Part shown: positions 25,596 through 35,720 of the stretch, piece after piece
How the letters are laid out: every line of letters begins with the position of its first letter
How positions within the stretch are numbered: position 1 is the first letter of the stretch
Notes under the pieces: generated by a model
The model's database searches: none
Told to the model about the DNA's origin: nothing
The model's input: the letters and a program-made list of their open reading frames with translations, nothing else
Program-made: the position numbers and the translations under genes
NCBI GenBank assembly: GCA_900316855.1
Contig: ONEK01000006.1
Span: 47,640-111,639 of the forward strand
Reading direction: 5' to 3'
DNA length: 64,000 nucleotides
Source: an uncultured Lachnospiraceae bacterium
Lineage (GTDB): Bacteria > Bacillota > Clostridia > Lachnospirales > Lachnospiraceae

Positions 25596-27394
25596 TTCAG
25601 TCGATATACATACACCCGGTAGGGAGACGAGGCATCCTCGTACACACCAGCCGGTTCCAGGTCACATTCGTCCGCGTTCGTGAGCTCAATCCGTGAGATC
25701 ACATACGTAAGATCCAGCGCGCGGAAGGCATCCGGATCGATTGCGATGGGCTCCTGCCCGTGCGGATAGTGACGCACCGGCTCCACCACCGTCGGGGAAA
25801 CACCGGAATAGACGTAGCACCTCGCTCCCCAGGAGTCAAAATACTGCCGGCTTCCCTCATTCATCTCCAGGGCAGGCGCGATCCCCTTCCGGAAGGCATC
25901 CTTGTATTCCTGCGAGTAGAAGCCAAGGTACCCGTCAAGCGTCGCAAAGCCATTGTACTCGAGAATTGCCGGGTAGAAGCCGTACGCCACGCACCACTCT
26001 CCCTGATAGCCGATGTCGTTCCGGATCCGGTCAAAGAGCTCCGTGGAGTAGAATTCCCCGTAGTTCAGCGTCTCCTCCGGACCTCTCCCGAGAAGGTGCT
26101 TCACCCCGGCCTTCACGGAGGAATAAAGGTCATTATACGGCAGCGGCGCAAGGAGCACCACCGCGAGCGCAGCAGCAGCAAGAGCCGGGGCAGCGAACCT
26201 TGCCGCAAGGCTCCCCCTCCGGTAGAAGCGTTTTCCCTTCCGCTGTATGACATGTCCTTCAAGGTATTCCGCCATGCGAATAAGAACGATGGCAAACGCC
26301 CCATACCATAAAAAGCCGTTGAAAAACACCGTCCGGTTGAACTGGAAGCCGTTGAGCGGCGGCAGAAGCCTGCCGACGGCTTCGCGAAACGGTGCCAGGT
26401 AATATGCACCGTAAACGGCACTGTTGAAAACAAGCAGGAGGAAGATCCCGTTCAGCGGCTCCCGCAGAATGCGTCCCGGCTCTTTCCGGAAAATGCTGCG
26501 CAGATTCACCGCAAGGAAAAAAAACGCCGTCACCGGCAGGACCACGAACCTGTGAAGCGTCTGGGAATGCATGGCAGCGCCGGTCAGGAACGCATACTTC
26601 ATCTGAGCGAATACCTGTGCAGGCGTCATGGCTGCGATCACCATAGACGAGCGGATCGACCCGCTCTCCGGAAACAGCATGGTGCCGAACAGGCGGTATT
26701 CGAAAACAGCGCTTCCCGCAGACAGCGCAAGCACGGCAAGGAACAGCCGGCCATCGAAACGCCTCCTGTAAACAGAGACAACAAGGAACGCGAGGAAGAG
26801 GTAGCCGATGAGAAACAGGCCGAAATAGGAAAAATACGAAACAAAGGGATAACAGAAAATCAGGAGCAGACAGCAGGCTGCCTTCTTCCTGCCCTGCGCG
26901 AGGTCGAGCCGCATTACCCACACGAGAAGAAGCGGTATGCTGGCAAAGCAGATCCCGAAGTTGGGAAAGAGAGGCAGAAGGCCGTATGTGAGGCCGCAGA
27001 CGAGCGCAAGGCCCTCGTGATCCCCGGGAAGCAGACCCCGAAGCGTAAATTCACGATAGACGAGTGAGAAACCGATGACTGCGATCACAGCCTTCAGCGT
27101 CCAGTTCACGAGATATGCCGCAAGGGGCGGCAGGAACACATAGAGGAGTGTCGTAAGCGACAGCTCGGAGGGAAGGACGTCCCTTGTGATCCCGTGCAGA
27201 AACGGGACCGATGCCCCGTGTGCAAAGAACGTATGCGTCCTGCGCAGCATCTCATACTGCGGCTGGAACAGGTCGAGATTGTCGGCGATGGCAAGCTGCG
27301 CCCTGTCTCCGATGACAAGCCAGAATACGGACGTCAGGGCGAGAAATCCTCCGATCAGGAACCATGTGCAATTGAATCTGTGCTTCGTCTTCAT
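25592..27394 (-). CDS. Large polytopic membrane protein, GT-C-like (possibly DUF6044)
   Basis: 600 residues, about 11-12 hydrophobic segments over the first 430 residues and a soluble C-terminal domain of some 160 residues (from SSVKAGVKHLLGRGPEETL). The first loop after helix 1 reads VIGDRAQLAIADNLDLFQPQYEML, with an acidic pair in the position where GT-C glycosyltransferases hold their catalytic Asp. Length and architecture match DUF6044-like proteins of Gram-positive exopolysaccharide loci, a tentative family call from memory. Cotranslated with the downstream DUF6077-like gene through a four-base overlap. Probably modifies or polymerises an exported polymer with lipid-linked sugars; this is inferred from fold and neighbours. 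Confidence 0.6.
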   Translation of the reverse strand: MKTKHRFNCTWFLIGGFLALTSVFWLVIGDRAQLAIADNLDLFQPQYEMLRRTHTFFAHGASVPFLHGITRDVLPSELSLTTLLYVFLPPLAAYLVNWTLKAVIAVIGFSLVYREFTLRGLLPGDHEGLALVCGLTYGLLPLFPNFGICFASIPLLLVWVMRLDLAQGRKKAACCLLLIFCYPFVSYFSYFGLFLIGYLFLAFLVVSVYRRRFDGRLFLAVLALSAGSAVFEYRLFGTMLFPESGSIRSSMVIAAMTPAQVFAQMKYAFLTGAAMHSQTLHRFVVLPVTAFFFLAVNLRSIFRKEPGRILREPLNGIFLLLVFNSAVYGAYYLAPFREAVGRLLPPLNGFQFNRTVFFNGFLWYGAFAIVLIRMAEYLEGHVIQRKGKRFYRRGSLAARFAAPALAAAALAVVLLAPLPYNDLYSSVKAGVKHLLGRGPEETLNYGEFYSTELFDRIRNDIGYQGEWCVAYGFYPAILEYNGFATLDGYLGFYSQEYKDAFRKGIAPALEMNEGSRQYFDSWGARCYVYSGVSPTVVEPVRHYPHGQEPIAIDPDAFRALDLTYVISRIELTNADECDLEPAGVYEDASSPYRVYVYRLK

Positions 27395-27427
27395 TGGATC
27401 AAGGTGTCAGAAGAATCCTTATCAGGC

Positions 27428-28843
27428 TCACCCGCGAAACATCTTCACCAGCATCAGGAACAGCACGGCGTAAAACAGGCCCATCCCGTAAATCATGTAG
27501 CGCGTCTGCGGAAAAATCAGTGCGGAAACAACGAGCGTGTTGATGACAATCGCCAGCAGAAGGAGCGCTGCCATCCGCAGCGTATCTGATACCGCCAGCG
27601 CCTCAGGTGCAATCTGATTCCCCTTCATCAGGCGGCGGCGCCGAAACAGCAGTGCCAGCATCAGCAGTAAATAGAGGGTATACAGCGCAAGGGCTGCGTA
27701 GGCAAACCGCACGGATTTCCGGAGAATCGTATTGACAAGACCCTCGGCCGCCTCCATCCGCCACAGCGACAGGAACCGTGAGGGATTCTGCCGCAGCAGG
27801 CAATTGCGCAGCTGCACCTCCATACGGTCGATCCCGCCGAACCACTGCACCGTGGAATCCCCGAGCTCCGGATGCGATGTCATGTAATCGAACATCGCCT
27901 GATTCAGCACGTCATAGCCGATGACGTCGTAGCTGTCCGCGAAGTGATCCGTCCGCGCCATCCAGTCCGCATCCGCAGGCACATCCACCATGCGGAGCTG
28001 CCGCTCCTTCATTTCGGCTTCCATGGAGACGAACAGATCGCGCAGCTCCCCCTCCGGGAACAATGCAGCGTCAGACTCGTCTGCCGTGTACAGGAGAACG
28101 CAGTCGATGCCCATCGCGTTGCCGGTGTGCTGCGCGAAGGCGCCGTGCACGAAATAATTATATGTGCAGTCAAAGAGAGCCGAGCCCGCCAGGACCAGAA
28201 CAGCCCCGATGACAGCAGCAAGGAAGCGCCGTGCCCTCCGTCTGCCGATGAGATCGCCGAAAAACGCTGCCGCGCCGAACGTCAGCACCGTGACCGCGAG
28301 CTGCTTGCGAAGGCTGACACACAGGAACATCAGAACGAGGAGGAGTACAAAATCCCGCTTCCTGTGATCCCGGAACACGTTAAACAGCTCCACCATGAAC
28401 AGGAGAAAGAAAGGGATGCCCAGCCCCTCGGTCATGATACTCTCCGTATAGCCGGAGGCACGGGCAGCATAAAAGCGGTTCAGCAGCTCAGGCGCCCAGA
28501 TGCAGGCGTTCGCTGCGAGCCCGAGAAGCCACCCCTGGCGTTTCGTTTTCCCAAACGACCGGAACAGCCGGAATACACAGAACGCGGCAAAGGCAGCAGC
28601 CACCGCCTGAATCAGCACCGCGGCGAAAAGGTACCCGTCCAGACCTACGATACTGCCCTGCTCGTTTGTTGCGCTCTCTACACCGAAGAGCCTGCGGAGC
28701 AGTGCAAGAAACAGCGGATACAGCGGCTCCCTCGAGATGTCCATCGTGACATAGCTCATGGAGTCCTTGTGCAGGATCGCGCCGTCATGCAGCGGGAAGG
28801 CGAGATAAAAGACCAAATTTACAATCAGTACCAGCAGCTGCAT
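27428..28843 (-). CDS. Polytopic membrane protein, putative GT-C glycosyltransferase
   Basis: 471 residues with roughly ten membrane segments. After the first helix comes HKDSMSYVTMDISREPLYPL, a loop with Asp and the SREPLYPLFL signature seen in GT-C-like (ArnT/GT39-related) membrane transferases. A soluble insertion of about 110 residues lies near 250-360 (YTADESDAALFPEGELRDLF onward). It starts 5 bp after the stop of the polyprenyl-phosphate GT2 gene, with GGATGAGAGC as ribosome-binding site inside that gene. The adjacency fits a pair in which the GT2 charges a polyprenyl carrier and the GT-C transfers the sugar outside. Function remains inferred. Confidence 0.65.
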   Translation of the reverse strand: MQLLVLIVNLVFYLAFPLHDGAILHKDSMSYVTMDISREPLYPLFLALLRRLFGVESATNEQGSIVGLDGYLFAAVLIQAVAAAFAAFCVFRLFRSFGKTKRQGWLLGLAANACIWAPELLNRFYAARASGYTESIMTEGLGIPFFLLFMVELFNVFRDHRKRDFVLLLVLMFLCVSLRKQLAVTVLTFGAAAFFGDLIGRRRARRFLAAVIGAVLVLAGSALFDCTYNYFVHGAFAQHTGNAMGIDCVLLYTADESDAALFPEGELRDLFVSMEAEMKERQLRMVDVPADADWMARTDHFADSYDVIGYDVLNQAMFDYMTSHPELGDSTVQWFGGIDRMEVQLRNCLLRQNPSRFLSLWRMEAAEGLVNTILRKSVRFAYAALALYTLYLLLMLALLFRRRRLMKGNQIAPEALAVSDTLRMAALLLLAIVINTLVVSALIFPQTRYMIYGMGLFYAVLFLMLVKMFRG

Positions 28844-28848
28844 GGCTC

Positions 28849-29790
28849 TCAGCTCTCATCCTTCCGGGATCCCTGTGCGTGCAGGAGATTTCTCTGGACC
28901 TCGAATTCCCTGCGGTTGTTGCGCTCGAGGTTCGACAGGATCAGCCCGGAGAAAAACGACTGGATCGCCGCCATCATGACAAAGCCGCATACGATAAGAG
29001 TCGGGAACTTCGCAACGAGGCCCGTGTGCAGGTAATCCGCGAACACGGGGATAAAGAACAGCACCGCAATCACGGCAAGAACAAGTGAGAGCGTCCCGAA
29101 GAACGGGAACGGCTTGTAATTGCGCGTCAGGTTGAAAATGGTGCCAAGAACGCGGAAGCCGTCACTGAACGTGGACAGCTTCGACGTCGAGCCCTCGGGG
29201 CGGTCGCGGTATCCGATGACCACATTGTCGATCTGCATGTTGTTGTAGACTGCATGGATCGTCATCTCCGTCTCGATTTCGAATCCGCGGGACAGCACGG
29301 GGAACGTCTTCACGAAATCATAGGAAAACGCGCGGTACCCTGTCATGATGTCCTTCACATGACAGCCGAAAACGCGGTTGATGGAAGCACGGACCAGCGA
29401 ATTGCCGAAGTTATGGAACGGGCGCTTGTTCTCCGTGAAATACGTCGATGACAGGCGGTCTCCGACAACCATGTCGGAGTTGTGGTGCAGGACGAGGTCC
29501 ACCATCTTCGGTGCATCCTCCAGGGGATAGGTGTCATCCCCGTCCACCATGATGTAGCACTGTGCGTCGATCTCGCGGAACATCCTGCGGATGACATTTC
29601 CCTTGCCCTGCAGGTATTCCTGACGCACCACGGCGCCGGCTGCCTGTGCCAGCTCCGCCGTCCGGTCCGTGGAGTTGTTGTTGTAAACATAGATCACGGC
29701 ATCCGGAAGTGCTTTCTGGGCGTCGCGCACAACCTTCCCGATCGTCTTTTCTTCGTTGTAGCAGGGAATCAATACCGCAATTTTATCCAT
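28849..29790 (-). CDS. GT2 polyprenyl-phosphate glycosyltransferase (DPM/GtrB-like)
   Basis: 313 residues. The catalytic domain begins at once (MDKIAVLIPCYNEEKTIGKV), with YNNNSTDRT, the acidic MVDGDDTYP motif and the DPM-type signatures DIMTGYRAFS and GFEIETEMTIHA near 145-175. Two C-terminal transmembrane segments (LSLVLAVIAVLFFIPVFAD and FPTLIVCGFVMMAAIQSFFSG) anchor it in the membrane, as in GtrB. Such enzymes load a hexose from a nucleotide sugar onto undecaprenyl phosphate. AAGGATTATGAC precedes the ATG. It lies between the AlgJ-like protein and the putative GT-C protein, giving a plausible sugar-loading and transfer pathway for wall or lipoteichoic polymer decoration. Confidence 0.9.
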   Translation of the reverse strand: MDKIAVLIPCYNEEKTIGKVVRDAQKALPDAVIYVYNNNSTDRTAELAQAAGAVVRQEYLQGKGNVIRRMFREIDAQCYIMVDGDDTYPLEDAPKMVDLVLHHNSDMVVGDRLSSTYFTENKRPFHNFGNSLVRASINRVFGCHVKDIMTGYRAFSYDFVKTFPVLSRGFEIETEMTIHAVYNNMQIDNVVIGYRDRPEGSTSKLSTFSDGFRVLGTIFNLTRNYKPFPFFGTLSLVLAVIAVLFFIPVFADYLHTGLVAKFPTLIVCGFVMMAAIQSFFSGLILSNLERNNRREFEVQRNLLHAQGSRKDES

Positions 29791-29889
29791 GTCATAATCC
29801 TTACTCTGTATCAGCAGAGGCAGGCCTGCTCCGGAGAGCCGGTCTTTCCCGCCCGCTTCATACAGTTCCCATGCCTCCCATGGGGTGTG

Positions 29890-31041
29890 TTACAGTCCGG
29901 CCTTACTGCTGCCGCCGATGCCCGTCTCAAGCGAAAAATCCAGCATGTTGCCGAGGTAGCGCTCCACCGTCTCGTAGACCACGACGTTCGGGGTCTCCTG
30001 TGCGAGCATGTCCCTGTTGTAGTTGTAGTAGAAGCAGGTGTACGCGTTGTTGTACTGGCAGGCAACATACGGCGACAGGAACGAGGAGAACGAATCCCCG
30101 ATGATCATCAGCTTCGAGTGATCGCCGTCACCGACGGAGTTGTAGAAGCGGTACTCCGTGTGGGAATCGTTTCCTTCCGCCTCGATGTGATACGGCGTGT
30201 AATCAAAGGGCACATAGGCGTGATCCTTATACAGAATTTTACCAAGGTGTATGAGCCTTGCAAGGTCGAACGTGCCCTGGCCCCCGTCGACGAGTGTAAT
30301 ATCAGACGGATCGGGCTGCGTCTTGCCAAGCGCCTCGTTGAGGCTCTTCGCTCCGATGTAGGCGCCGAGCTCATTCCAGTGCGTGTCGTATTTGAAGAAA
30401 ATCGGTGTGTCCGGATTCTGTACCTTGTAGGCTATAAGGTCATCCAGCGGTGTGACCACCTTAAGGTCCGTGTGACTCCGAAGGTAATCAATGACCTGCT
30501 GCATGCGTCCCGGCGAAGGCTCTCCGTAGGAATCCGGCATGTATTCGGAATAGACGCGCTCCTTGTTCGGCGCAATGTAGATCACGAAATCACTGTAGAA
30601 CGGCAGCTCCTGCTGCAGCGTCCTGCGCGCGTCCAGCATGTTGTCCGCGATGGTCCGGAGCTCGTCCTCCGTGAAGAGGTTTGTCCCCTCGTAATCCGCG
30701 ACAGGGTCCTCCCCGTTTACCTGTGACCCCTTGTAGAACAGCCAGCCGTCCTTCCCGACGAGGACAGAATCATTGCCCGAGCTCTTCAGAACCCTGTAGT
30801 CAAACAGACCGTTCAGCGTCAGCAGCTGATTCCGGTACGGCAGGTGATCGCTGAACCAGTCATCGAAGCCTTTCGGGAACTGTCCGATATCCGCTGCCTT
30901 CACGGAGGGAAATAAAGCAAGCTCCCTGTTCTCATAGTTGGCGGTATCAAGCCTTCCGCGCACCAGCAGGAACACCAGCACCGGAAGCAGCAGGAACAAC
31001 GTGATCCAGAGGAAATAAATTGTCTGTACGGATTTCTTCAT
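29890..31041 (-). CDS. DHHW/AlgJ-like extracytoplasmic O-acyltransferase partner
   Basis: About 383 residues from ATG 31041; a TTG at 31059 would overlap the MBOAT stop. An N-terminal membrane segment (TIYFLWITLFLLLPVLVFLLV) is followed by an outside domain with the family-defining features: NRELALFPSVKAADI, FSDHLPYRNQL, VGKDGWLFYKGSQ, the catalytic DTHWN motif and GDSFSSFLSP as the SGNH-type serine motif. In alginate acetylation AlgJ/AlgX takes the acyl group presented by the MBOAT protein and passes it to the polymer. The MBOAT gene lies directly upstream, so the two form a working pair. The acceptor polymer is not identified. Confidence 0.85.
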   Translation of the reverse strand: MKKSVQTIYFLWITLFLLLPVLVFLLVRGRLDTANYENRELALFPSVKAADIGQFPKGFDDWFSDHLPYRNQLLTLNGLFDYRVLKSSGNDSVLVGKDGWLFYKGSQVNGEDPVADYEGTNLFTEDELRTIADNMLDARRTLQQELPFYSDFVIYIAPNKERVYSEYMPDSYGEPSPGRMQQVIDYLRSHTDLKVVTPLDDLIAYKVQNPDTPIFFKYDTHWNELGAYIGAKSLNEALGKTQPDPSDITLVDGGQGTFDLARLIHLGKILYKDHAYVPFDYTPYHIEAEGNDSHTEYRFYNSVGDGDHSKLMIIGDSFSSFLSPYVACQYNNAYTCFYYNYNRDMLAQETPNVVVYETVERYLGNMLDFSLETGIGGSSKAGL

Positions 31042-31055
31042 ATAATCATCAACCG

Positions 31056-32462
31056 TCAAAAACGGAAGTAAATAAACGGGTTATACGTATTGTTCGCCAG
31101 CAGCACGATGCTGTAGAACAGGACAACTCCGAGATACAAAGCTTCCACAGCGCTCCCCTTCCACTTCACGGCCGCACCGGACAGAAGCTTCGTATGGAAA
31201 ACCTGCTGCAGGATACCGCAGCCGAAAAGGCCCAGCACAAACGCAAGGATCGTCTGCGTCGTCACCATTCCCGCAAAAACCGCAGTGGACGATGTGTATC
31301 GCCACGGTGTCAGCATCCTCGCAACGATCGCAAAGCCCTGGCGGACCGACGTCACCCGGAAGAACACCCAGCCGATCGTCACAACGAGCACCGCGTATAT
31401 ATGTCCGAGAATCCGGAACTTCTTAAGGACCTTTCCGAGCCCCATGCGTTCAATAATGATGAAGAACCCATGGTACAGTCCCCAGCCGACGAAGTTCCAG
31501 CTCGCGCCGTGCCACAGGCCTGTCAGGAGGAAAACAATACTGTTGTTCACATACGTGCGCAGCGTCCCCTTCCGGTTGCCGCCGAGCGGGATGTAGACAT
31601 ATTCCTTAAACCATGTGGACAGGGAAATGTGCCATCTGCGCCAGAATTCCCGGATGGACTGCGAAACATATGGATAATTGAAGTTTTCCAGGAATTCGAA
31701 GCCGAACATCCTGCCAAGACCGATCGCCATATCGGAATAGCCGGAGAAGTCGTAATAGATCTGCAGCGTATAGAACGCCGCGGCCGCCCACGCCATGAGG
31801 CCGGTCATATTGGACGGCTCGAGCGCGTACAGCTTGTCTACCGCCGCCGCAAGGAGATTGCTGATGATCACCTTCTTGCCCAGCCCGTAGATAAAACGGC
31901 GGAAGCCGGAGGCGATCTTCTCCGGTGTGCGCGTGCGGTCCATGATCTGATCGTCGATGTCCTTGTACTTCACGATGGGGCCGGCGATCAGCTGCGGAAA
32001 AAACGAGATGTACAGCGCGAGGTTCAGGACATCCTTCTGCACCTTGTACTGGCACCGGTACAGGTCGATGACATAACTCATCGCCTGAAACGTGAAAAAG
32101 CTGATGCCGATCGGCAGGGCAATGCCCGGCAGGGGAATTGACGTCCCCGCGAGCTTGTTCACGGTATTCAGGAAAAAGTCCGTGTACTTGAAATAGCCAA
32201 GAAGACTAAGATTCGCCACGATATCCAGTATAAGGAAGGCTTTCTTGTGCTCCTGATACCGGTCGATGCAAAGGCCCAGAGCCCAGTTCAGGATGACGGA
32301 CGCAAGGAGCAGAAAGACATAGGTCGGTTCGCCCCAGGCATAGAAAATCAGACTGAAGACGAGAAGAAGGATATTCTGAAATTTCGGCCTGCGGATCACG
32401 AGGCTCAGTGCAAAGACGAGCGGCAGGAAAATCCACAGGAAGGTCATTGAACTGAAAACCAT
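31056..32462 (-). CDS. MBOAT family O-acyltransferase (AlgI/DltB/PatA-like)
   Basis: 468 residues with about 11 membrane segments. The N-terminus MVFSSMTFLWIFLPLVFALS is characteristic of AlgI-type proteins, followed by FYAWGEPTYVFLLLASVILNW, GISFFTFQAMSYVIDLYR, GYSDMAIGLGRMFGFEFLENFNYPY (written here in part), EFWRRWHISLSTW and the conserved histidine stretch GLWHGASWNFVGWG. MBOAT proteins move an acyl group from a cytosolic donor across the membrane to an outside acceptor. AlgI-type members work with an SGNH protein, here the AlgJ-like product of the next gene. The 152 bp upstream gap to the YfhO-like gene contains weak hairpins but no convincing terminator. Confidence 0.94.
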   Translation of the reverse strand: MVFSSMTFLWIFLPLVFALSLVIRRPKFQNILLLVFSLIFYAWGEPTYVFLLLASVILNWALGLCIDRYQEHKKAFLILDIVANLSLLGYFKYTDFFLNTVNKLAGTSIPLPGIALPIGISFFTFQAMSYVIDLYRCQYKVQKDVLNLALYISFFPQLIAGPIVKYKDIDDQIMDRTRTPEKIASGFRRFIYGLGKKVIISNLLAAAVDKLYALEPSNMTGLMAWAAAAFYTLQIYYDFSGYSDMAIGLGRMFGFEFLENFNYPYVSQSIREFWRRWHISLSTWFKEYVYIPLGGNRKGTLRTYVNNSIVFLLTGLWHGASWNFVGWGLYHGFFIIIERMGLGKVLKKFRILGHIYAVLVVTIGWVFFRVTSVRQGFAIVARMLTPWRYTSSTAVFAGMVTTQTILAFVLGLFGCGILQQVFHTKLLSGAAVKWKGSAVEALYLGVVLFYSIVLLANNTYNPFIYFRF

Positions 32463-32614
32463 GACGGATTCCTGTTATGTAATATTTCGTGCAGCTGCCC
32501 GGCACGGGGCTGCTGCTGTTTCATTCAGATATTCTGACAAGCCCCTGTACATGCTGGGGGCAGCCGGCTGTTCGTGATACCATCTTATCAGCCGGGCTCC
32601 GGCTCCCTCTGCCA

Positions 32615-35600
32615 TCAGGGGCTCTGTCTGCGGCGCCTGCTGCACACAGCGTACACGATCACAAGGAGCAATGATACCACACTGACGAATGTCCCCGGAA
32701 GAAGACCCGGCGTGTGATAGGTCAGCTCGAGAGTATGTTGACCTGCAGAAGCAGGAAGTGCCAGATACATGATATCTGCCTGCATCAGCTCCGTCTTCAC
32801 GCCGTCTACCCTGGCGCTCCAGCCCCGGCTGTACGGGATGCTGAGGAGCATCAGTGCATCCTCCTGCAGTGACACATTGCCGGTTACCCGGTTTGTCGCA
32901 AAGGCACCGTTCCGATGCACGTCAACATCCGTCAGCGGCTCGGAGAGCTTGTCGTTCAGCAAAGCGGCAGCGCTCTCCATCGGCTGGCATACGACCCGGA
33001 AATCATCAAACGTATAGGTTCCCGCATAGGGAAGAACGATCCGGATCTGCCGGACGCCCGACTGCCGCACCCCGAAATTAATGAGGAAATCATGCCAGTT
33101 GCTGTAAAACTGGCTCCTCGGCGTCTGGAGCAGCAGGTCCTTCGTAAGTTCCGTTCCGTCCTCATACGTTCCCGTGAACGTAATCGGAAAGCGGGCGTTT
33201 TCCCCATCGTCAGCAGTAAGATTCCCCAGGACCAGGTATGTCTCGCAGACAGGGTCTGCCTGCAGAGTCAGTGTGATCTCCGCGTTGTCCTCCGTGGTAA
33301 CGATGCTGCCGCCTGCAGTGCCCTGCACGCTCACTGCTGCAGTATCACCCGCTGTATCTTCCGCAGGAGACTGCCGGCCCGAACCCGTACTCCCCTGCCA
33401 CGAGGCCCCGTCCCCGCAGGTTATGGTAATCGGTATCTGTTTCTGCGTATAAGCCGGCTCTCCCTTTGCGTATCCCAGCGTGGAAAGCTTCGCCGCATCC
33501 TCATCGGAAACGACGACGCTCTGCGTCAGCAGCTCCTGCCGATGCGGCAGATCCTGCTGCAGGAACTCCGACTCCGGGGTATAAGTCTTATAGCGAAGTC
33601 CCGCCGAAAGAGGCAGGACATTTTCAAATACCCGGTAATTCGTGACCGTGGTCCAGGGCTCCTCCCCGTCCCAGTTGTCGGTCCGCTCCATAAAGCCATA
33701 GGGTACCCGGTTCACCTCCGCCTCGTCATAGGCGGAAATCACATAATACCTCACATCCCCGAGCGTGTTCAGGATGAACCGCTCATCGAGGCCCTGGTAG
33801 CCGAAGCTGAACTGCTCCTTCACGCCAAGCCGGTTCAGGAATTCGGAGATATTGCCGTTCGCGAGGCTGAAATAAAAGTCCGTAGAGGAGATTCCGTACG
33901 GCACGCCGCTGTTCCAGGCAAGATCCGATCCGGAAAACCGGTACAGGGACTCCGTGATGCCCTCATTCCCCGCCGCCTTCGCGACCGCGGCAGCCTCGGT
34001 ATCCTCCAGCGCTGTCTGAAAGCCCTCCGCGTCCATCCGGTCCAGGAAGTCCTGCGGAAAAGCGCCCCGGTTCCCGTCATAGCCGTAATAAATGTTCGCA
34101 CAGACACTTGTCACGCACAGGCAGAGCGCCAGGAGCCCGGCCAGGTCAGTCCGGGTATTATTACCGCTATGTCCATGAGACATTTGCGGGCCTGCAAGGG
34201 CTTTACCCTCTGCGCTTCGTTCTGCCCCGACGTCGGTCCGGGCCGGTTTCAGCCCGCTTCTCACAAGGCTGTGCAGGAGGACCAGCGCCGCGCACACCAG
34301 GATCAGCGCAGCGGACAGCCGCGTGTTATCGCGCGGCGCGAGGTCTTCCCCGTCGAGAAACCCCATAAGTTTCAACGCTACCGCATAGGCCGCGCACAGT
34401 CCCGCAAAGGCTGCCGCGCGGGGAACGGAAAGATTCCCGATCTCCTCCCACAGGCAGACGAGACTCCAGCATGCCAGCAGCACAATAGCAAACGTCCAGC
34501 GGTTAATGACATACGAAAAGCCGTTCAGCACGTGTCCGCCGAAAGGCAGCAGCAGGGCGGCAATCGACAATGCTCCCGCTGTCTTCAGCTTCCGGTGTCC
34601 TTTCACGACAAACAGCATCAGCAGCATCAGCGCCGCCGGGACTGCAAGACCCAGCTGTGTGTCATACAGCGGGTGGTCCTTGAATGTGATCAGATACCGC
34701 AGCACATCCCGGTAATATTCCGGCTCATAGAGCGGCGGAAGGGCAAACTGCAGCCCGGATCGCGGATTATCCAGGAACTGGATCACGACCGGAACCAGCA
34801 GGACTGCCGCAAGCCCTGTCCCGGCAAGCGTTGCCGGCACGAAGCAAAGTACCTTCTTCCCATATTGCAGGAGCGGAACCCGCTTCCGGTCCCATGCCCT
34901 CACCAGCACATAGAGGACCGTGAAGATCATCTCCATGTAGAAGAAGTAGAAATTGCTGATCCCACCGAGGAAAACAGCAAGAATATACAGGCCGTATTTC
35001 CGCTCCCGGAATGCCCTCTCCGCACCCAGAAGGAGCAGAGGAAAGACAACCAGCGGGATAATGAAGTACGGGTGCCACCTGCCGAGGTAGAGCGTGACCT
35101 CACTGAAGTCATACGCGATAGCCGCTGCGAGGATGATGATATAATTCCTCTTCCTGCACGTTCTGCCGATCCCGCATGCACCGTCTTCACCATTCTTAAC
35201 CGGTGCTTCCCTTTTCCCGCTTCTTTCGCCCCTGCCGCCGGCAGCACCTCCGGGTCCTGCATCTCCCGTCCGGTAAAAGCAATAGAACGAGAAAAACAGC
35301 CCCCCGAGCCACGGACGGAAGAGGAGCAGGAAATGATAGAGATAAATGGTGCTCCCCCTGCGGAAAAAGGCCGAAAGGAGCGTCAGCGGATCCCCGATGC
35401 AGTAATACGAGAGCGTTGTCAGCACATCACTCCCGTAGCCGATGCCGAACGACCACGTCGGGAGTCCGTTCCCGGACAGCAGGCTCCTGATGCCACCCCG
35501 GAGCCACTCCCCGTAACAGGTCAGTGCCCGGATATGCTGGTACCACCCGTCGTAGTGGTAGACCATGCTCTTGCCCTGACGAAGGAACGCAAGGCAGATC

Positions 35601-35680
35601 AGACAAGTAATCGCCAGATAAACCAGCGTGTAGACAACGCTGTACAGGATTTCGTTTTTCCGAAGCCGTGCACTCTTCAT
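32615..35680 (-). CDS. YfhO-like large membrane glycosyltransferase
   Basis: About 1,021 residues from ATG 35680, with GGTGAG a few bases upstream (TTG codons at 35704 and 35701 are alternatives). It has roughly 12 N-terminal membrane helices, a large extracytoplasmic domain (about 540-980) and a last C-terminal helix (PGTFVSVVSLLLVIVYAVC), which is the YfhO layout. Typical early motifs are MVYHYDGWYQHIRAL and NGLPTWSFGIGYGSD; the Asp in the first is where GT-C enzymes have their catalytic residue. B. subtilis YfhO adds sugar to lipoteichoic acid outside the membrane using a polyprenyl-linked donor. Here it could use the product of the GT2 in the same operon. Residues about 150-185 are an unusual charged, Gly-rich insertion. 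Confidence 0.85.
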   Translation of the reverse strand: MKSARLRKNEILYSVVYTLVYLAITCLICLAFLRQGKSMVYHYDGWYQHIRALTCYGEWLRGGIRSLLSGNGLPTWSFGIGYGSDVLTTLSYYCIGDPLTLLSAFFRRGSTIYLYHFLLLFRPWLGGLFFSFYCFYRTGDAGPGGAAGGRGERSGKREAPVKNGEDGACGIGRTCRKRNYIIILAAAIAYDFSEVTLYLGRWHPYFIIPLVVFPLLLLGAERAFRERKYGLYILAVFLGGISNFYFFYMEMIFTVLYVLVRAWDRKRVPLLQYGKKVLCFVPATLAGTGLAAVLLVPVVIQFLDNPRSGLQFALPPLYEPEYYRDVLRYLITFKDHPLYDTQLGLAVPAALMLLMLFVVKGHRKLKTAGALSIAALLLPFGGHVLNGFSYVINRWTFAIVLLACWSLVCLWEEIGNLSVPRAAAFAGLCAAYAVALKLMGFLDGEDLAPRDNTRLSAALILVCAALVLLHSLVRSGLKPARTDVGAERSAEGKALAGPQMSHGHSGNNTRTDLAGLLALCLCVTSVCANIYYGYDGNRGAFPQDFLDRMDAEGFQTALEDTEAAAVAKAAGNEGITESLYRFSGSDLAWNSGVPYGISSTDFYFSLANGNISEFLNRLGVKEQFSFGYQGLDERFILNTLGDVRYYVISAYDEAEVNRVPYGFMERTDNWDGEEPWTTVTNYRVFENVLPLSAGLRYKTYTPESEFLQQDLPHRQELLTQSVVVSDEDAAKLSTLGYAKGEPAYTQKQIPITITCGDGASWQGSTGSGRQSPAEDTAGDTAAVSVQGTAGGSIVTTEDNAEITLTLQADPVCETYLVLGNLTADDGENARFPITFTGTYEDGTELTKDLLLQTPRSQFYSNWHDFLINFGVRQSGVRQIRIVLPYAGTYTFDDFRVVCQPMESAAALLNDKLSEPLTDVDVHRNGAFATNRVTGNVSLQEDALMLLSIPYSRGWSARVDGVKTELMQADIMYLALPASAGQHTLELTYHTPGLLPGTFVSVVSLLLVIVYAVCSRRRRQSP

Positions 35681-35720
35681 CCACTCACCGCCTGCGGGCA
35701 ACAAACCAATTCAGTTTAAC

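Noticed and set aside
32915..35719. 934-codon plus-strand open frame opposite the YfhO-like gene
   Set aside because: Antisense shadow with no recognisable domain, no ribosome-binding site and skewed composition.
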